Origin: JACNJF01 sp050288105
Lineage (GTDB): Bacteria; Pseudomonadota; Gammaproteobacteria; GCA-001735895
Direction: 5' to 3'
Length of the DNA: 64,000 bases
NCBI GenBank assembly: GCA_050288105.1
Contig: JBNKDE010000013.1
Location: forward strand, 95,077-159,076
Under the pieces are notes generated by a model, which saw nothing but the letters and a program-made list of their open reading frames with translations, was not told the origin of the DNA and did not search any database. Shown here one piece after another: positions 26,060 to 34,602 of the stretch. Each line of letters begins with the position of its first letter. The stretch's first letter is position 1. Made by a program: the position numbers and the translations under genes.

Positions 26060-26383
26060 ATGGTAAGCGTTACGTTTATTGAACACGATGGCGAACAAAC
26101 TGAAATCGATATTGAAGAGGGCTGGACCCTGATGCAGGCGGCAGTCGCCAATGGTGTAGATGGCATGGAGGCTGAGTGCGGCGGTGCCTGCTGCTGTGCA
26201 ACCTGTCACTGTTATATCGATGAAGCCTTTGTGGATAAGCTGGCAGAGCCTGCTGAAAACGAAGACGGTATGCTGGAAGAAGTGGTCGCCGAGCGTAAGC
26301 CAAACAGCCGCCTGGCCTGTCAGATCAAGGTAACGTCTGATTTAGAAGGTATGACCGTTCGACTGCCTGAGGCACAAAGCTAA
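26060..26383 (+). CDS. [2Fe-2S] ferredoxin, P450 partner
   Basis: A 107-residue adrenodoxin-type ferredoxin. Iron-sulfur ligands C40, C46, C49 and C87 follow the CX5CX2C...C pattern. There are extra cysteines at C44, C45 and C51, so the cluster loop reads CGGACCCATCHC. Start at 26060 gives the family-typical beginning MVSVTFIE; an ATG at 26039 would add seven residues. The stop overlaps the reductase start (TAATG). It carries electrons from the reductase to the P450, and perhaps also to the Rieske oxygenase far downstream, which has no reductase nearby. Confidence 0.88.
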   Translation: MVSVTFIEHDGEQTEIDIEEGWTLMQAAVANGVDGMEAECGGACCCATCHCYIDEAFVDKLAEPAENEDGMLEEVVAERKPNSRLACQIKVTSDLEGMTVRLPEAQS

Positions 26384-27600
26384 TGAGCGCGCCGGTCATC
26401 ATAGTCGGTGCCGGGCAGGGAGGCCTGCAGGCCGCAGAAAGCCTGCGCAGTGGCAAGTATGATGGACCTATCGTGATGTACGGCGATGAAGCGTATGCGC
26501 CTTACTCACGCCCGCCACTTAGCAAGGCTTTTTTGCTGGGTGAATATAAGCAGGAGCAGTTGACTATACGTCAGCCCGCGGTGTTCGAGAAAAAGGACAT
26601 TCAGCTGCAGACTGGCGTGCGGGTGACTGCGATTGATACAGCGGGCAAAACCGTCACGCTGGATAATGGCGAACAGGTGGTTTACCACAAGCTGGTGCTT
26701 GCTGCCGGTTCGCGTGCACGTATACCGCCTATTGTTCAGGTGGACGCCAAAGGTGTGCATGCGCTACGTACCCTGGACGACACCCTGGGAATTGCCAGAC
26801 ATATCCCCTCTGTTGAACACATGGTGATTGTTGGCGGTGGTTTTATCGGGCTTGAGATGGCCGCGGTTGCCAGTAAGCTGGGTAAAAAAGTAACAGTCGT
26901 CGAGTTTGCCGAGCGTTTAATGGCGCGCGTCGTTTCGCCGATGATTTCCGAGTATTTCAGGGAGCTGCATGAACAACACGGTTGCGACATCCTGCTCAAT
27001 GCCGCGGTCAGTGAGATCATTACCAAAGACGGGAATGCGGTTGCTGTGCGGCTAAGCAATGGCCGCGAGGTCAGGGCAGATATGGTGGTGCTTGGCGTGG
27101 GTATTTTACCAAACCAGGAGCTGGCACAGGATGCAGGTATCGAATGCGATGGCGGTATCATCATTGATCATAACGGCCAGACCAGCCAGGCTGATGTGTA
27201 TGCATTGGGTGATTGCACCGCGCAGCGCCAGGCCGATGGTAGTCTGCTCAGGCTGGAATCGGTACAAAATGCGGTTGAAATGGGTAAGGCGGTTGCCGCC
27301 AGTATCCTCGGCGACGCAAAGCCTTTCGATGCCGCCCCCTGGTTCTGGTCCGATCAATATGATCTCAAATTACAGATGGTAGGCCTGTCTGCTGGCTATG
27401 ATGAGGCAGTCATGCGAGGCAAGCAGGAAAGTCGCAGTTTCTCCTGGATGTACTTCCGCAAAGGCAGCCTGATTGCAATCGACAGTATCAATGCAGCATC
27501 GGATCACATGGTGGGCAGGAAGTTGTTGAACGGTAGCAATAACCTGACTTTAGCGCAGGCAGCAGACGAAGCATTTGAACTTAAACAGGCTTTACTGTAG
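26383..27600 (+). CDS. FAD-dependent ferredoxin reductase (putidaredoxin reductase type)
   Basis: A 405-residue flavoprotein with an N-terminal FAD motif IVGAGQGGLQAAES, the NAD-binding motif VGGGFIGLEMAAVAS, the FAD-contact ALGDCTAQ, and a C-terminal reductase domain including APWFWSDQYDLKLQMVG. It moves electrons from NAD(P)H to the adjacent ferredoxin. The start codon overlaps the ferredoxin stop, so the two are translated as a pair. A strong terminator follows the stop. Confidence 0.92.
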   Translation: MSAPVIIVGAGQGGLQAAESLRSGKYDGPIVMYGDEAYAPYSRPPLSKAFLLGEYKQEQLTIRQPAVFEKKDIQLQTGVRVTAIDTAGKTVTLDNGEQVVYHKLVLAAGSRARIPPIVQVDAKGVHALRTLDDTLGIARHIPSVEHMVIVGGGFIGLEMAAVASKLGKKVTVVEFAERLMARVVSPMISEYFRELHEQHGCDILLNAAVSEIITKDGNAVAVRLSNGREVRADMVVLGVGILPNQELAQDAGIECDGGIIIDHNGQTSQADVYALGDCTAQRQADGSLLRLESVQNAVEMGKAVAASILGDAKPFDAAPWFWSDQYDLKLQMVGLSAGYDEAVMRGKQESRSFSWMYFRKGSLIAIDSINAASDHMVGRKLLNGSNNLTLAQAADEAFELKQALL

Positions 27601-27642
27601 CAACTCAGTTAACTGGCTGTTTATACGCCGGGTAAGCAGGAC

Positions 27643-27678
27643 AAAAAGCACCTGAGCTTTATTCAGGTGCTTTTTTTT
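27643..27678 (+). terminator. Rho-independent terminator after the ferredoxin reductase
   Basis: Stem of 13 bp (27643-27655 with 27663-27675), 7-base loop and an eight-T run. Ends the P450 operon. Confidence 0.9.
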
Positions 27679-27743
27679 GCCTGAAATTTAATACATTGGC
27701 TTTCGTTGTGTTATGCAATAAAAAGCCAAAAATGAACGAAATG

Positions 27744-27796
27744 TACAATTAACTGCCAGATTTTTGCATATTATATTCCCTTCACCTCAATATAAT
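27744..27796 (+). promoter_or_regulatory. Activator-type promoter of the aromatic TRAP operon (TRCAA-N16-TGCAT)
   Basis: TACAA (27744-27748), 16 bases, TGCAT (27765-27769), then a perfect TATAAT at 27791-27796. The same arrangement occurs before the lig operon and ligA2; aligned here and at the lig operon, 23 of 30 bases match. The distances fit an AraC-type activator bound next to the -35 region. Confidence 0.65.
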
Positions 27797-27842
27797 TCAA
27801 TCATCAATTTTTATCTTTCTGTTAAATTTCTAAGGAGTGCAA

Positions 27843-28871
27843 ATGAATTGCATAAAAAAATTAGCTGCCAGCCCTGTTCTGGCAGTCGCTTTGGCTGTTT
27901 CGGCTTCTAACGCGTTTGCAGCAGATGTTTCATTGCGGTTTGGACATTTCTGGTCACCAGTCTCGGGTCCGCATAAGGATGTATTTCAGGTTTGGGCTGA
28001 CTCGGTTGAAAAGGATTCGAATGGAAAAATTGCGATACAGGTGTATCCGTCCTCAACCCTGGCGAAACCCCCGGCTCAATACGAAGCGGTGAAGAATCGC
28101 ATTATCGATGTGACTGCAACGGTACTGGGATATAGCGCTAATCGATTTCCTTTAACCCAGGTTGTCGAGCTGCCTGGTGTGGTTGAGAATGCGGAGCATG
28201 GCTCCTGCATCATCCAGTCATTGTATGACGAAGGTTTAATCGCTTCGGAGTATGAAGATACCAAACCGCTATTTCTGTTTGCGCATGGACCGGGTCATAT
28301 TCATACCAAAAACAAAGAAATCAAAGTGCCTGGAGATCTGGCTGCGCTGAAAATACGTCGTCCGACTACCGTGGTAAGCAAACTGCTGGAAGGTCTGGGC
28401 GCTAAGCCTGTGGGTATGCCTGCGCCGCAGTCCTACCAATCTCTTCAGCGCGGGGTGATCGATGGGGTTACGCTGCCGTGGGAAGGTGTGAACGCTTTCA
28501 GAATCAATGAGCTGGCTAAGTATCATACCGAGGTGGGTGGTCTGTATACCCTGTCGTTCATTGTTACCATGAATAAATCTGCCTATGAAAAATTGCCTGC
28601 AGAGCTGAAGCAGGTGCTGGATAAAAACTCTGGCATGAGCTGGTCGAAAAAAGCAGGCAGGGCTTTTGATGCGCTGGACGAAAAAGGTAGAGCGCAGGCA
28701 GTGAAAGAAGGGCACCAAATTGTGACTATTGAAGGTGGTAAAAATAATCCACAATGGAAGCCCATAATGGATAACGCGACAGAATCTTATCTGTCTGAGT
28801 TGGAAGCCAAAGGCTTACCTGCACGAGCTGTGTATAAGCGTGCACTTGAGTTGGCTGAAGTTTGTAAGTAG
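27843..28871 (+). CDS. TRAP substrate-binding protein (DctP), first of a tandem pair
   Basis: A 342-residue periplasmic protein with a signal peptide ending NAFAA|DV. The start with AAGGAG five bases upstream is favoured over a GTG two codons earlier. The mature sequence has LKIRRPTTVVSKLLEGLGA and GMPAPQSYQSLQRGVIDG, where the arginine pair RR is the ligand anchor. It is about three-quarters identical to the next gene by eye. Neighbouring lig genes point to a protocatechuate- or vanillate-like aromatic acid as ligand; this is inferred. Confidence 0.9.
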   Translation: MNCIKKLAASPVLAVALAVSASNAFAADVSLRFGHFWSPVSGPHKDVFQVWADSVEKDSNGKIAIQVYPSSTLAKPPAQYEAVKNRIIDVTATVLGYSANRFPLTQVVELPGVVENAEHGSCIIQSLYDEGLIASEYEDTKPLFLFAHGPGHIHTKNKEIKVPGDLAALKIRRPTTVVSKLLEGLGAKPVGMPAPQSYQSLQRGVIDGVTLPWEGVNAFRINELAKYHTEVGGLYTLSFIVTMNKSAYEKLPAELKQVLDKNSGMSWSKKAGRAFDALDEKGRAQAVKEGHQIVTIEGGKNNPQWKPIMDNATESYLSELEAKGLPARAVYKRALELAEVCK

Positions 28872-28908
28872 GTTGTTGTAGTCCGTTTTCTAAAACAGGA
28901 GGAATGAA

Positions 28909-29937
28909 ATGAAAAAAGTAAAAAAATTAGGCCTTGGTGTTGTATTGGGATTGACCGTTGCTGTATCGGCTTCCAGTGCGCTAGCGGCTGACGTTACCCT
29001 GAGATTTGCCCACCTGTGGCCACCGGTTGCCGGTGCGCACAAGGACCTGATGCAGGTCTGGGCTGATACAGTGGAAAAGGAATCCAATGGCAGAATCAAG
29101 GTAGAAGTCTATCCATCAGGCACGCTGGCGAAGCCGCCGGCTCAATACGAAGCAGTGAAAAGTCGTATTGCTGATATGACCGCTACCGTGCAGGGCTATA
29201 CTGCAAATCGCTTCCCGCTAACGCAGGTGGTAGAGCTGCCAGGTATTGTGAAGAATGCCGAACATGGCTCCTGCATTATCCAGACCCTGTATGACGAAGG
29301 CCTGATTTCATCTGAGTATGAAGATACAAGACCGGTGTTTATGTTCACCCACGGTCCGGGTCATATTCATACGCGTGACACTGAAATCAAAAAGCCGTCA
29401 GATTTCGCTGGTCTCAAGATCCGTCGTCCAACCACTGTAGTCAGCAAGATCCTGGAAGGCTTAGGTGCTAAACCTGTTGGAATGCCTGCACCGCAGTCTT
29501 ACCAGTCTATGCAGCGCGGTGTAATTGATGGTGTGGCTTTACCCTGGGAAGGCGCGCTGTCCTTCAGATTGAATGAGCTGTCCAAGCAGCATACAGAAAT
29601 TGGTCTCTATACCCTGTCTTTTATCGTCACCATGAACAATTCAGTTTATGACAGTTTACCTGCCGACCTGAAAAAGGTTATCGATAAAAATTCGGGTCTG
29701 GCGTGGGCCAAGAAAGCAGGTCAGGTGTTTGATGCTCAGGATGTCAAGGGTCGTGCCCAGGCAGTCAAGGCAGGTCACAATATCGTGACGATAGAAGGTG
29801 GTGCGAACAATCCGGACTGGAAACCAGTGCTGGATGAAGCGACAGAATCCTACCTGTCAGAACTGGAAGACAAGGGGCTGCCTGCACGTAAGGTATACAA
29901 GCGTGCGAATGAGCTGGCGGCAACCTGCGCCAGCTAG
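28909..29937 (+). CDS. TRAP substrate-binding protein (DctP), second tandem copy
   Basis: A 342-residue paralog of the preceding protein with the same layout: signal peptide ending SSALAA|DV, LKIRRPTTVVSKILEGLGA and GMPAPQSYQSMQRGVIDG. The differences cluster near the N-terminus (RFAHLWPPVAGAHKD against RFGHFWSPVSGPHKD) and in the loop after VALPWEG. This suggests the pair arose by duplication and then shifted specificity. AGGAGG lies just before the start. Only one pair of permease genes follows, so both binding proteins probably share one permease. Confidence 0.92.
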   Translation: MKKVKKLGLGVVLGLTVAVSASSALAADVTLRFAHLWPPVAGAHKDLMQVWADTVEKESNGRIKVEVYPSGTLAKPPAQYEAVKSRIADMTATVQGYTANRFPLTQVVELPGIVKNAEHGSCIIQTLYDEGLISSEYEDTRPVFMFTHGPGHIHTRDTEIKKPSDFAGLKIRRPTTVVSKILEGLGAKPVGMPAPQSYQSMQRGVIDGVALPWEGALSFRLNELSKQHTEIGLYTLSFIVTMNNSVYDSLPADLKKVIDKNSGLAWAKKAGQVFDAQDVKGRAQAVKAGHNIVTIEGGANNPDWKPVLDEATESYLSELEDKGLPARKVYKRANELAATCAS

Positions 29938-29977
29938 GCACAGCTGATCAGAGCAGTTAAAGCAGGGTTAAAAGTCT

Positions 29978-30484
29978 ATGAAATTTATCTACCAGTTAGT
30001 AAAAAAACTGTCATACCTGATGCACGACCTTTCCGGGGTGTTGCTGGTCTCGATGATGCTGGTCACCATGGCCGACATTTTTTCTCGAATGATCTTCAAC
30101 GCTTCGGACGGGAAGATTGATGTCACCTTTCTGGGTGGTATCGAAATGATCAGTTATGGCTTGCTTTTCATGGTGCTTTTTTCCCTGCCTTATTCAGTCA
30201 GTCGTGGACAGGTTATTGTCGACCTGTTCACCGAAGGTATGACTGAGCGTATGAAAGAGTTTTTAACCGGTTTCTATACTTTTGGTTTTGGCCTGCTTGG
30301 CGTGGGTATCAGCTATGGTCTGTATACCTCCATGCTGCGGGTTATGGAAGACGGTGAAACGACTCAGGATTTGTTGATACCGATGTCATATGTCTATGGT
30401 CTGGCGCTAATTCCTGCCGCTACGCTTGCTGTGCGAGGGTTTCTGGTTTCTTTTGAACGCATGGCAAACAGCAGGAGTTTATAG
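29978..30484 (+). CDS. TRAP transporter small permease (DctQ)
   Basis: A 168-residue membrane protein with about four helices, including LLVSMMLVTMADIFSRMIF near residue 25 and ISYGLLFMVLFSLPYSVSRG near residue 60. It pairs with the large permease that starts at its stop codon (one-base overlap). Part of the operon with the tandem binding proteins. Confidence 0.87.
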   Translation: MKFIYQLVKKLSYLMHDLSGVLLVSMMLVTMADIFSRMIFNASDGKIDVTFLGGIEMISYGLLFMVLFSLPYSVSRGQVIVDLFTEGMTERMKEFLTGFYTFGFGLLGVGISYGLYTSMLRVMEDGETTQDLLIPMSYVYGLALIPAATLAVRGFLVSFERMANSRSL

Positions 30485-31782
30485 TGAGTGCTGCATTAAT
30501 AGGTTTTATATGTGTCGGTGGCATGCTGGTGCTGATAGCCCTGCGCTGCCCCATTGCGCTGGCTATGGCTTTGGCAGGTTTCGTGGGTTTTGGTTCTATC
30601 GTAGCTTTCGAACCGGCTATTTCGATACTGGAAAGTGGTCCTTTTGAAACCCTCTCCAACTACAGTTTCAGTCCTATCCCGATGTTTATCCTGATGGGGG
30701 TGTTTGCTTCCAAGGCGAAGATGTCCAGTGAGCTGTTTAATGGTGCCAAGTCCCTCTTCGGAGGATGGCGAGGTGGAATGGCGCTGGCAGCGGTCACTTC
30801 ATGTGGCATATTCGCTGCGATTTCCGGTTCTTCGTTAGCGACTGCAGCCAGTATGTCCAAGGTGGCATTGCCCGAGATGCGCAAGAATGGTTATGCGCCT
30901 TCACTGGCCGCTGGCACCCTGGCGGCGGGTGGTACTTTGGGCATCATGATCCCACCGTCCATTGCGCTGCTGCTGTATGCACTGATTACCGAGCAGTCGG
31001 TTGGTGACATGTTTGTTGCCGGTATTATTCCTGGCCTGATGGGGCTTTTGCTGTATTGCATCGCCATCGCGGTGTCGGTGTGGCTATTCCCTACACTAGC
31101 GCAACCTAGCGAGCCGACCACTGTTAAAGAAAAACTGTTGGGTCTCAAGGGCGTGCTGCCATTTGCGGCAATCTTTGCGCTGATTATTGGTGGTATCTAC
31201 ACAGGCCTGTTTACACCGACCGAGGCGGCCGCTGTAGGTGCATTTGGTGCGTTAATAATCGCGCTATTCCGAGGCATGGACTTCCATAGCTTCAAGGATG
31301 CGGTTCATGAAACCCTGTTTCTCAGTGCGATGATCTTTTTCATGATTATCGGTGCTGAAATCTTTGGTTATTTCCTGTCCGTGTCACGTATTTCGTTTGC
31401 ACTGGTTGAATTTGTCGACAGCCTGGGCCTGGCACCGCTGGCGGTACTGTTCTGCGTATTGATTCTGTATATCCTGCTCGGTTGCGTGATGGACAGTATT
31501 GCAATGCTGCTGTTGACGGTCCCGGTCGTGTATCCGCTGATACAGTCCGCAGGCATCGACCCAATCTGGTTTGGCATTCTGACCGTAATTACCGTGGAAC
31601 TGGGATTGATAACCCCGCCCATCGGTATGAATGTTTTTGTTATCAAGTCGGTGGCGCCGGAAATTTCTATCAAGGATATCTTTAAGGGTGTATTCCCGTT
31701 TGTGATGTCTGATCTGGTGCGCCTGGCGTTGTTAATCGCGTTTCCTGTGCTGTCTCTAGGGCTGATATCAAGCGGAGGCTAG
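30484..31782 (+). CDS. TRAP transporter large permease (DctM)
   Basis: A 432-residue permease with a GTG start that overlaps the dctQ stop. DctM landmarks: SFSPIPMFILMGVFASKA, GIFAAISGSSLATAASMSK, the motif GGTLGIMIPPSIALLLYAL, GLFTPTEAAAVGAFGAL and ITPPIGMNVFVIKSVAP. Last gene of the importer operon. Likely imports an aromatic acid into the cell for the ring-cleavage pathway encoded 147 bases downstream. Confidence 0.9.
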   Translation: MSAALIGFICVGGMLVLIALRCPIALAMALAGFVGFGSIVAFEPAISILESGPFETLSNYSFSPIPMFILMGVFASKAKMSSELFNGAKSLFGGWRGGMALAAVTSCGIFAAISGSSLATAASMSKVALPEMRKNGYAPSLAAGTLAAGGTLGIMIPPSIALLLYALITEQSVGDMFVAGIIPGLMGLLLYCIAIAVSVWLFPTLAQPSEPTTVKEKLLGLKGVLPFAAIFALIIGGIYTGLFTPTEAAAVGAFGALIIALFRGMDFHSFKDAVHETLFLSAMIFFMIIGAEIFGYFLSVSRISFALVEFVDSLGLAPLAVLFCVLILYILLGCVMDSIAMLLLTVPVVYPLIQSAGIDPIWFGILTVITVELGLITPPIGMNVFVIKSVAPEISIKDIFKGVFPFVMSDLVRLALLIAFPVLSLGLISSGG

Positions 31783-31847
31783 TGCTCAAGGGGGAGAGGC
31801 CATAGCAGTAAATTTATGGCTGAATTTCTCATTAAGCAATCAAAAAG

Positions 31848-31901
31848 TGCAATAAATTGCGCTGATTTTGCATATTTAGCTGTTTTCTTGAGCTGTAGAA
31901 T
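31848..31901 (+). promoter_or_regulatory. Activator-type promoter of the ring-cleavage operon (TRCAA-N16-TGCAT)
   Basis: TGCAA (31848-31852), 16 bases, TGCAT (31869-31873), then a -10-like TAGAAT at 31896-31901. The spacing is the same as before the TRAP operon. The left part contains the perfect inverted repeat GCAATAAATTGC (31849-31860). Confidence 0.6.
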
Positions 31902-31929
31902 AAAAATTTAACTGGTACGGTTTTATCTT

Positions 31930-32997
31930 ATGCAAGTTTCCATACCTTTCATGCAATTGCGTGGTGGTAGCTCCAAAGGGGTCTATTTTCGGGCAGACGA
32001 TTTGCCACAGGATATTGAGCTGCGTGATCAGGTGTTGCTCAGTGCCCTGGGTAGAGATGCACGTCAGATCGATGGCCTCGGGGGCGCAAACCCGCTCACC
32101 AGTAAGGTGGGTATTGTCAGTGTTTCTGAGCGTGAAGATGCTGACGTTGATTACCTGTTTGTGCAGGTCGTAGTGGGTGAAGACCGCGTAGACAGCACGC
32201 CTAACTGCGGAAATATTCTCGCGGGTGTGGGCGCTTTCGCAGTTGAGAGCGGCTTGATCCAGCCTCAGGGTGATACCACCACCATTCGAATTTATATGGT
32301 CAATAGCAGTAACCTGTGTGAGCAAATCATCGAAACGCCAGACGGACGCGTAGAGTACCAGGGCGATGTGCGCATCGATGGTGTACCCGGAACTGCTGCA
32401 CCGGTTATCTGTAATTACCTGGATGTGGCGGGATCGGCCTGCGGTTCACTGTTGCCTACCGGTAATCATCGCGATGTCATTAATGGTGTCGGAGTGACCT
32501 GTATCGACAATGGCATGCCGGTGGTGGTGATCAATGCGGCCGAGCTTGGTAAAACTGGCTACGAAAGCTGCGAAGAATTATCTGCGGATGAAGAATTCCG
32601 CGCTCGCCTGGAAGCGATTCGCCTGCAGGCTGGAACCATGATGAATCTGGGGGATGTGACTAAAAAGGTCGTTCCCAAGATGACTTTAATCAGTCCTCCC
32701 CGAGCGGGAGGTCATGTATGTACAAGAACCTTTATTCCTCATGCCTGTCATGCTGCGATTGGCGTGCTGGGTGCGGTATCTGTGGCAACCGCCTGTATCC
32801 TTGAGGATTCGGTGGCGCAGGGAATCGCTAAAATCCCGCACGGTAAAAATAAGCAGATGTCAGTTGAGCATCCTTCTGGAGAGTTTTCGGTTGAGCTGAC
32901 GCTTGACGATCACGATAAGGTGATCAAGGCAGGGCTGTTGAGAACAGCCAGACTGTTGAGTAAAGGTGAGCTTTTTATACCGGAGATAACAAAATGA
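31930..32997 (+). CDS. 4-oxalomesaconate tautomerase (PrpF/LigU/GalD family)
   Basis: A 355-residue PrpF-superfamily isomerase. It starts with the family signature FMQLRGGSSKGVYFRADDLP, and has DSTPNCGNILAGVGAFAVE, where the cysteine is the catalytic base, and a second cysteine in SACGSLLPTGNHRD. It would interconvert keto and enol forms of 4-oxalomesaconate in the protocatechuate 4,5-cleavage route. First gene of the lig operon, whose other members fix this role. Its stop overlaps the LigI start. Confidence 0.88.
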   Translation: MQVSIPFMQLRGGSSKGVYFRADDLPQDIELRDQVLLSALGRDARQIDGLGGANPLTSKVGIVSVSEREDADVDYLFVQVVVGEDRVDSTPNCGNILAGVGAFAVESGLIQPQGDTTTIRIYMVNSSNLCEQIIETPDGRVEYQGDVRIDGVPGTAAPVICNYLDVAGSACGSLLPTGNHRDVINGVGVTCIDNGMPVVVINAAELGKTGYESCEELSADEEFRARLEAIRLQAGTMMNLGDVTKKVVPKMTLISPPRAGGHVCTRTFIPHACHAAIGVLGAVSVATACILEDSVAQGIAKIPHGKNKQMSVEHPSGEFSVELTLDDHDKVIKAGLLRTARLLSKGELFIPEITK

Positions 32998-33881
32998 ATA
33001 CACCAGGGGAAACTAAACCCAGTTGCATGCCGCCTGATAATAACACGCGTACCCCACGTTATAAGGCGCCAGCTAAAGCCTGTGATGCACATTGCCACGT
33101 TTTTGGGCCACACAATATTTTTCCTTATTCAGAAAAGGCAACATACTGGCCACCTGATGCTGACAAACATGCACTTAAGCGCCTGCATGACAAACTGGGT
33201 ATCGAACGCGCTGTGCTGGTGCAGGCCAGTTGCCACGGTATCGATAACCGCGGCATGATGGATGCGATCAAGAGCAGCAACGGCGCTTATCGCGGTGTAT
33301 GTATCGCTAACGATACTTTTTCAGAGAATGATTTTCAGGATTTGCACGATGGTGGTGTACGCGGCGTGCGTTTTAATTTCGTTACCCATCTGGGTGGGGC
33401 GCCTAATCTGCAAATGATGAAAACCGTACTGGATCGCGTCAAGCCGCTAGGCTGGCATCTGGTCATCCATGTGAATGCTGAAGACATTATCCAGTATCAG
33501 GAATTCTTCGACCAGATCGATATGCAAATTGTGGTTGATCACATGGGGCGTGTACCCACCTCTGAAGGCGTGGGACAGAAGGCTTACCAGGTTCTGTGCG
33601 ATTTCATGCAGCGTGAAAACTGGTGGGTGAAGGTATGTGGGTCAGAGCGAATTTCAATCGCTCCTCCTTTCTATGATGCAATTCCCTACGCCCAGGGGCT
33701 GGTTGAAATTGCTCCAGACAGAATCCTGTGGGGTACCGACTATCCGCATCCGAATATTAAAAAGCATATGCCAAACGATGCGGACCTGCTGGATCTGGTG
33801 CCGTTGATTGCAAGAGATGAAGCGCTACAGAAAAAAATCCTGGTGGATAATCCTGCGCGCTTATACGGTTTTGATGATTAA
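32994..33881 (+). CDS. ligI: 2-pyrone-4,6-dicarboxylate hydrolase (LigI-like)
   Basis: A 295-residue amidohydrolase-superfamily lactonase. Landmarks are CDAHCHVFGPHNIFPYSE at the N-terminus, VLVQASCHGIDNR, VRGVRFNFV, LVIHVNAED, VVDHMGRVPT and WGTDYPHPN near the C-terminus. It opens the lactone of 2-pyrone-4,6-dicarboxylate to give 4-oxalomesaconate. Operon position between the tautomerase and the aldolase, with a four-base start-stop overlap, supports the call. Confidence 0.92.
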   Translation: MNTPGETKPSCMPPDNNTRTPRYKAPAKACDAHCHVFGPHNIFPYSEKATYWPPDADKHALKRLHDKLGIERAVLVQASCHGIDNRGMMDAIKSSNGAYRGVCIANDTFSENDFQDLHDGGVRGVRFNFVTHLGGAPNLQMMKTVLDRVKPLGWHLVIHVNAEDIIQYQEFFDQIDMQIVVDHMGRVPTSEGVGQKAYQVLCDFMQRENWWVKVCGSERISIAPPFYDAIPYAQGLVEIAPDRILWGTDYPHPNIKKHMPNDADLLDLVPLIARDEALQKKILVDNPARLYGFDD

Positions 33882-33891
33882 GAGGTAAAGT

Positions 33892-34602
33892 ATGATTTCA
33901 CATACAGTTCAGGGCGTTGCGGTTAAGAATATCCAGCGTGCCGAGTCAAAGGTAATCGATGAGCTTGGCAGACTGGGCGCTGCTACCGTACACGAGGCAC
34001 AGGGTCGTATCGGTAACCTTGACCCCTATATGACGCCTATCTATTCCGGGGCGAGAATCGCGGGTAGTGCAATCACCATACTGGCTCAGCCCGGTGATAA
34101 CTGGATGATCCATGTCGCGATAGAACTCTGCCAGCCGGGTGATGTGCTGGTCGTTGGCACCACATCACCTTGCAGCGATGGATATTTCGGTGACCTGCTG
34201 GCTACCTCAGCCCAGGCGCGCGGTGTTAGAGGGCTAATTATTGATGCGGGCGTACGCGATGTTCGAGACCTGACTGAAATGAATTTTCCAGTATGGTCTA
34301 AAGCTGTTTCTATCAAAGGTACCGTAAAAAATACCCTGGGTTCGGTGAATGTACCGATACAGTGTGCTGGTCAGCACATCGTCCCCGGTGACATTATTGT
34401 GGCAGATGACGATGGTGTCTGTGTGGTGCCGCGTGCAAACGCTGAAGTGACGCTGGAAGCAGCACTGGCGCGCGAAGCCAATGAAGAAGCCAAGCGCCAG
34501 AAGCTGGCTGAAGGCATTCTGGGGCTGGATATGTATAACATGCGTCCTGGACTGGAAGCTGCTGGTTTTAAATATCTGGATTCACTGGAGGATCTGAAAT
34601 GA
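33892..34602 (+). CDS. ligK: 4-carboxy-4-hydroxy-2-oxoadipate aldolase (LigK/RraA-like)
   Basis: A 236-residue protein of the RraA-like aldolase family. The metal and substrate motif is DAGVRDVRDLTEM, with GDLLATSAQARGVRGLIID upstream and GDIIVADDDGVCVVPR downstream. It splits the pathway product to pyruvate and oxaloacetate, and members often decarboxylate oxaloacetate too. A close ribosome site (AGAGGTAA) is present, and its stop overlaps the next gene's start (ATGA). Confidence 0.92.
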   Translation: MISHTVQGVAVKNIQRAESKVIDELGRLGAATVHEAQGRIGNLDPYMTPIYSGARIAGSAITILAQPGDNWMIHVAIELCQPGDVLVVGTTSPCSDGYFGDLLATSAQARGVRGLIIDAGVRDVRDLTEMNFPVWSKAVSIKGTVKNTLGSVNVPIQCAGQHIVPGDIIVADDDGVCVVPRANAEVTLEAALAREANEEAKRQKLAEGILGLDMYNMRPGLEAAGFKYLDSLEDLK

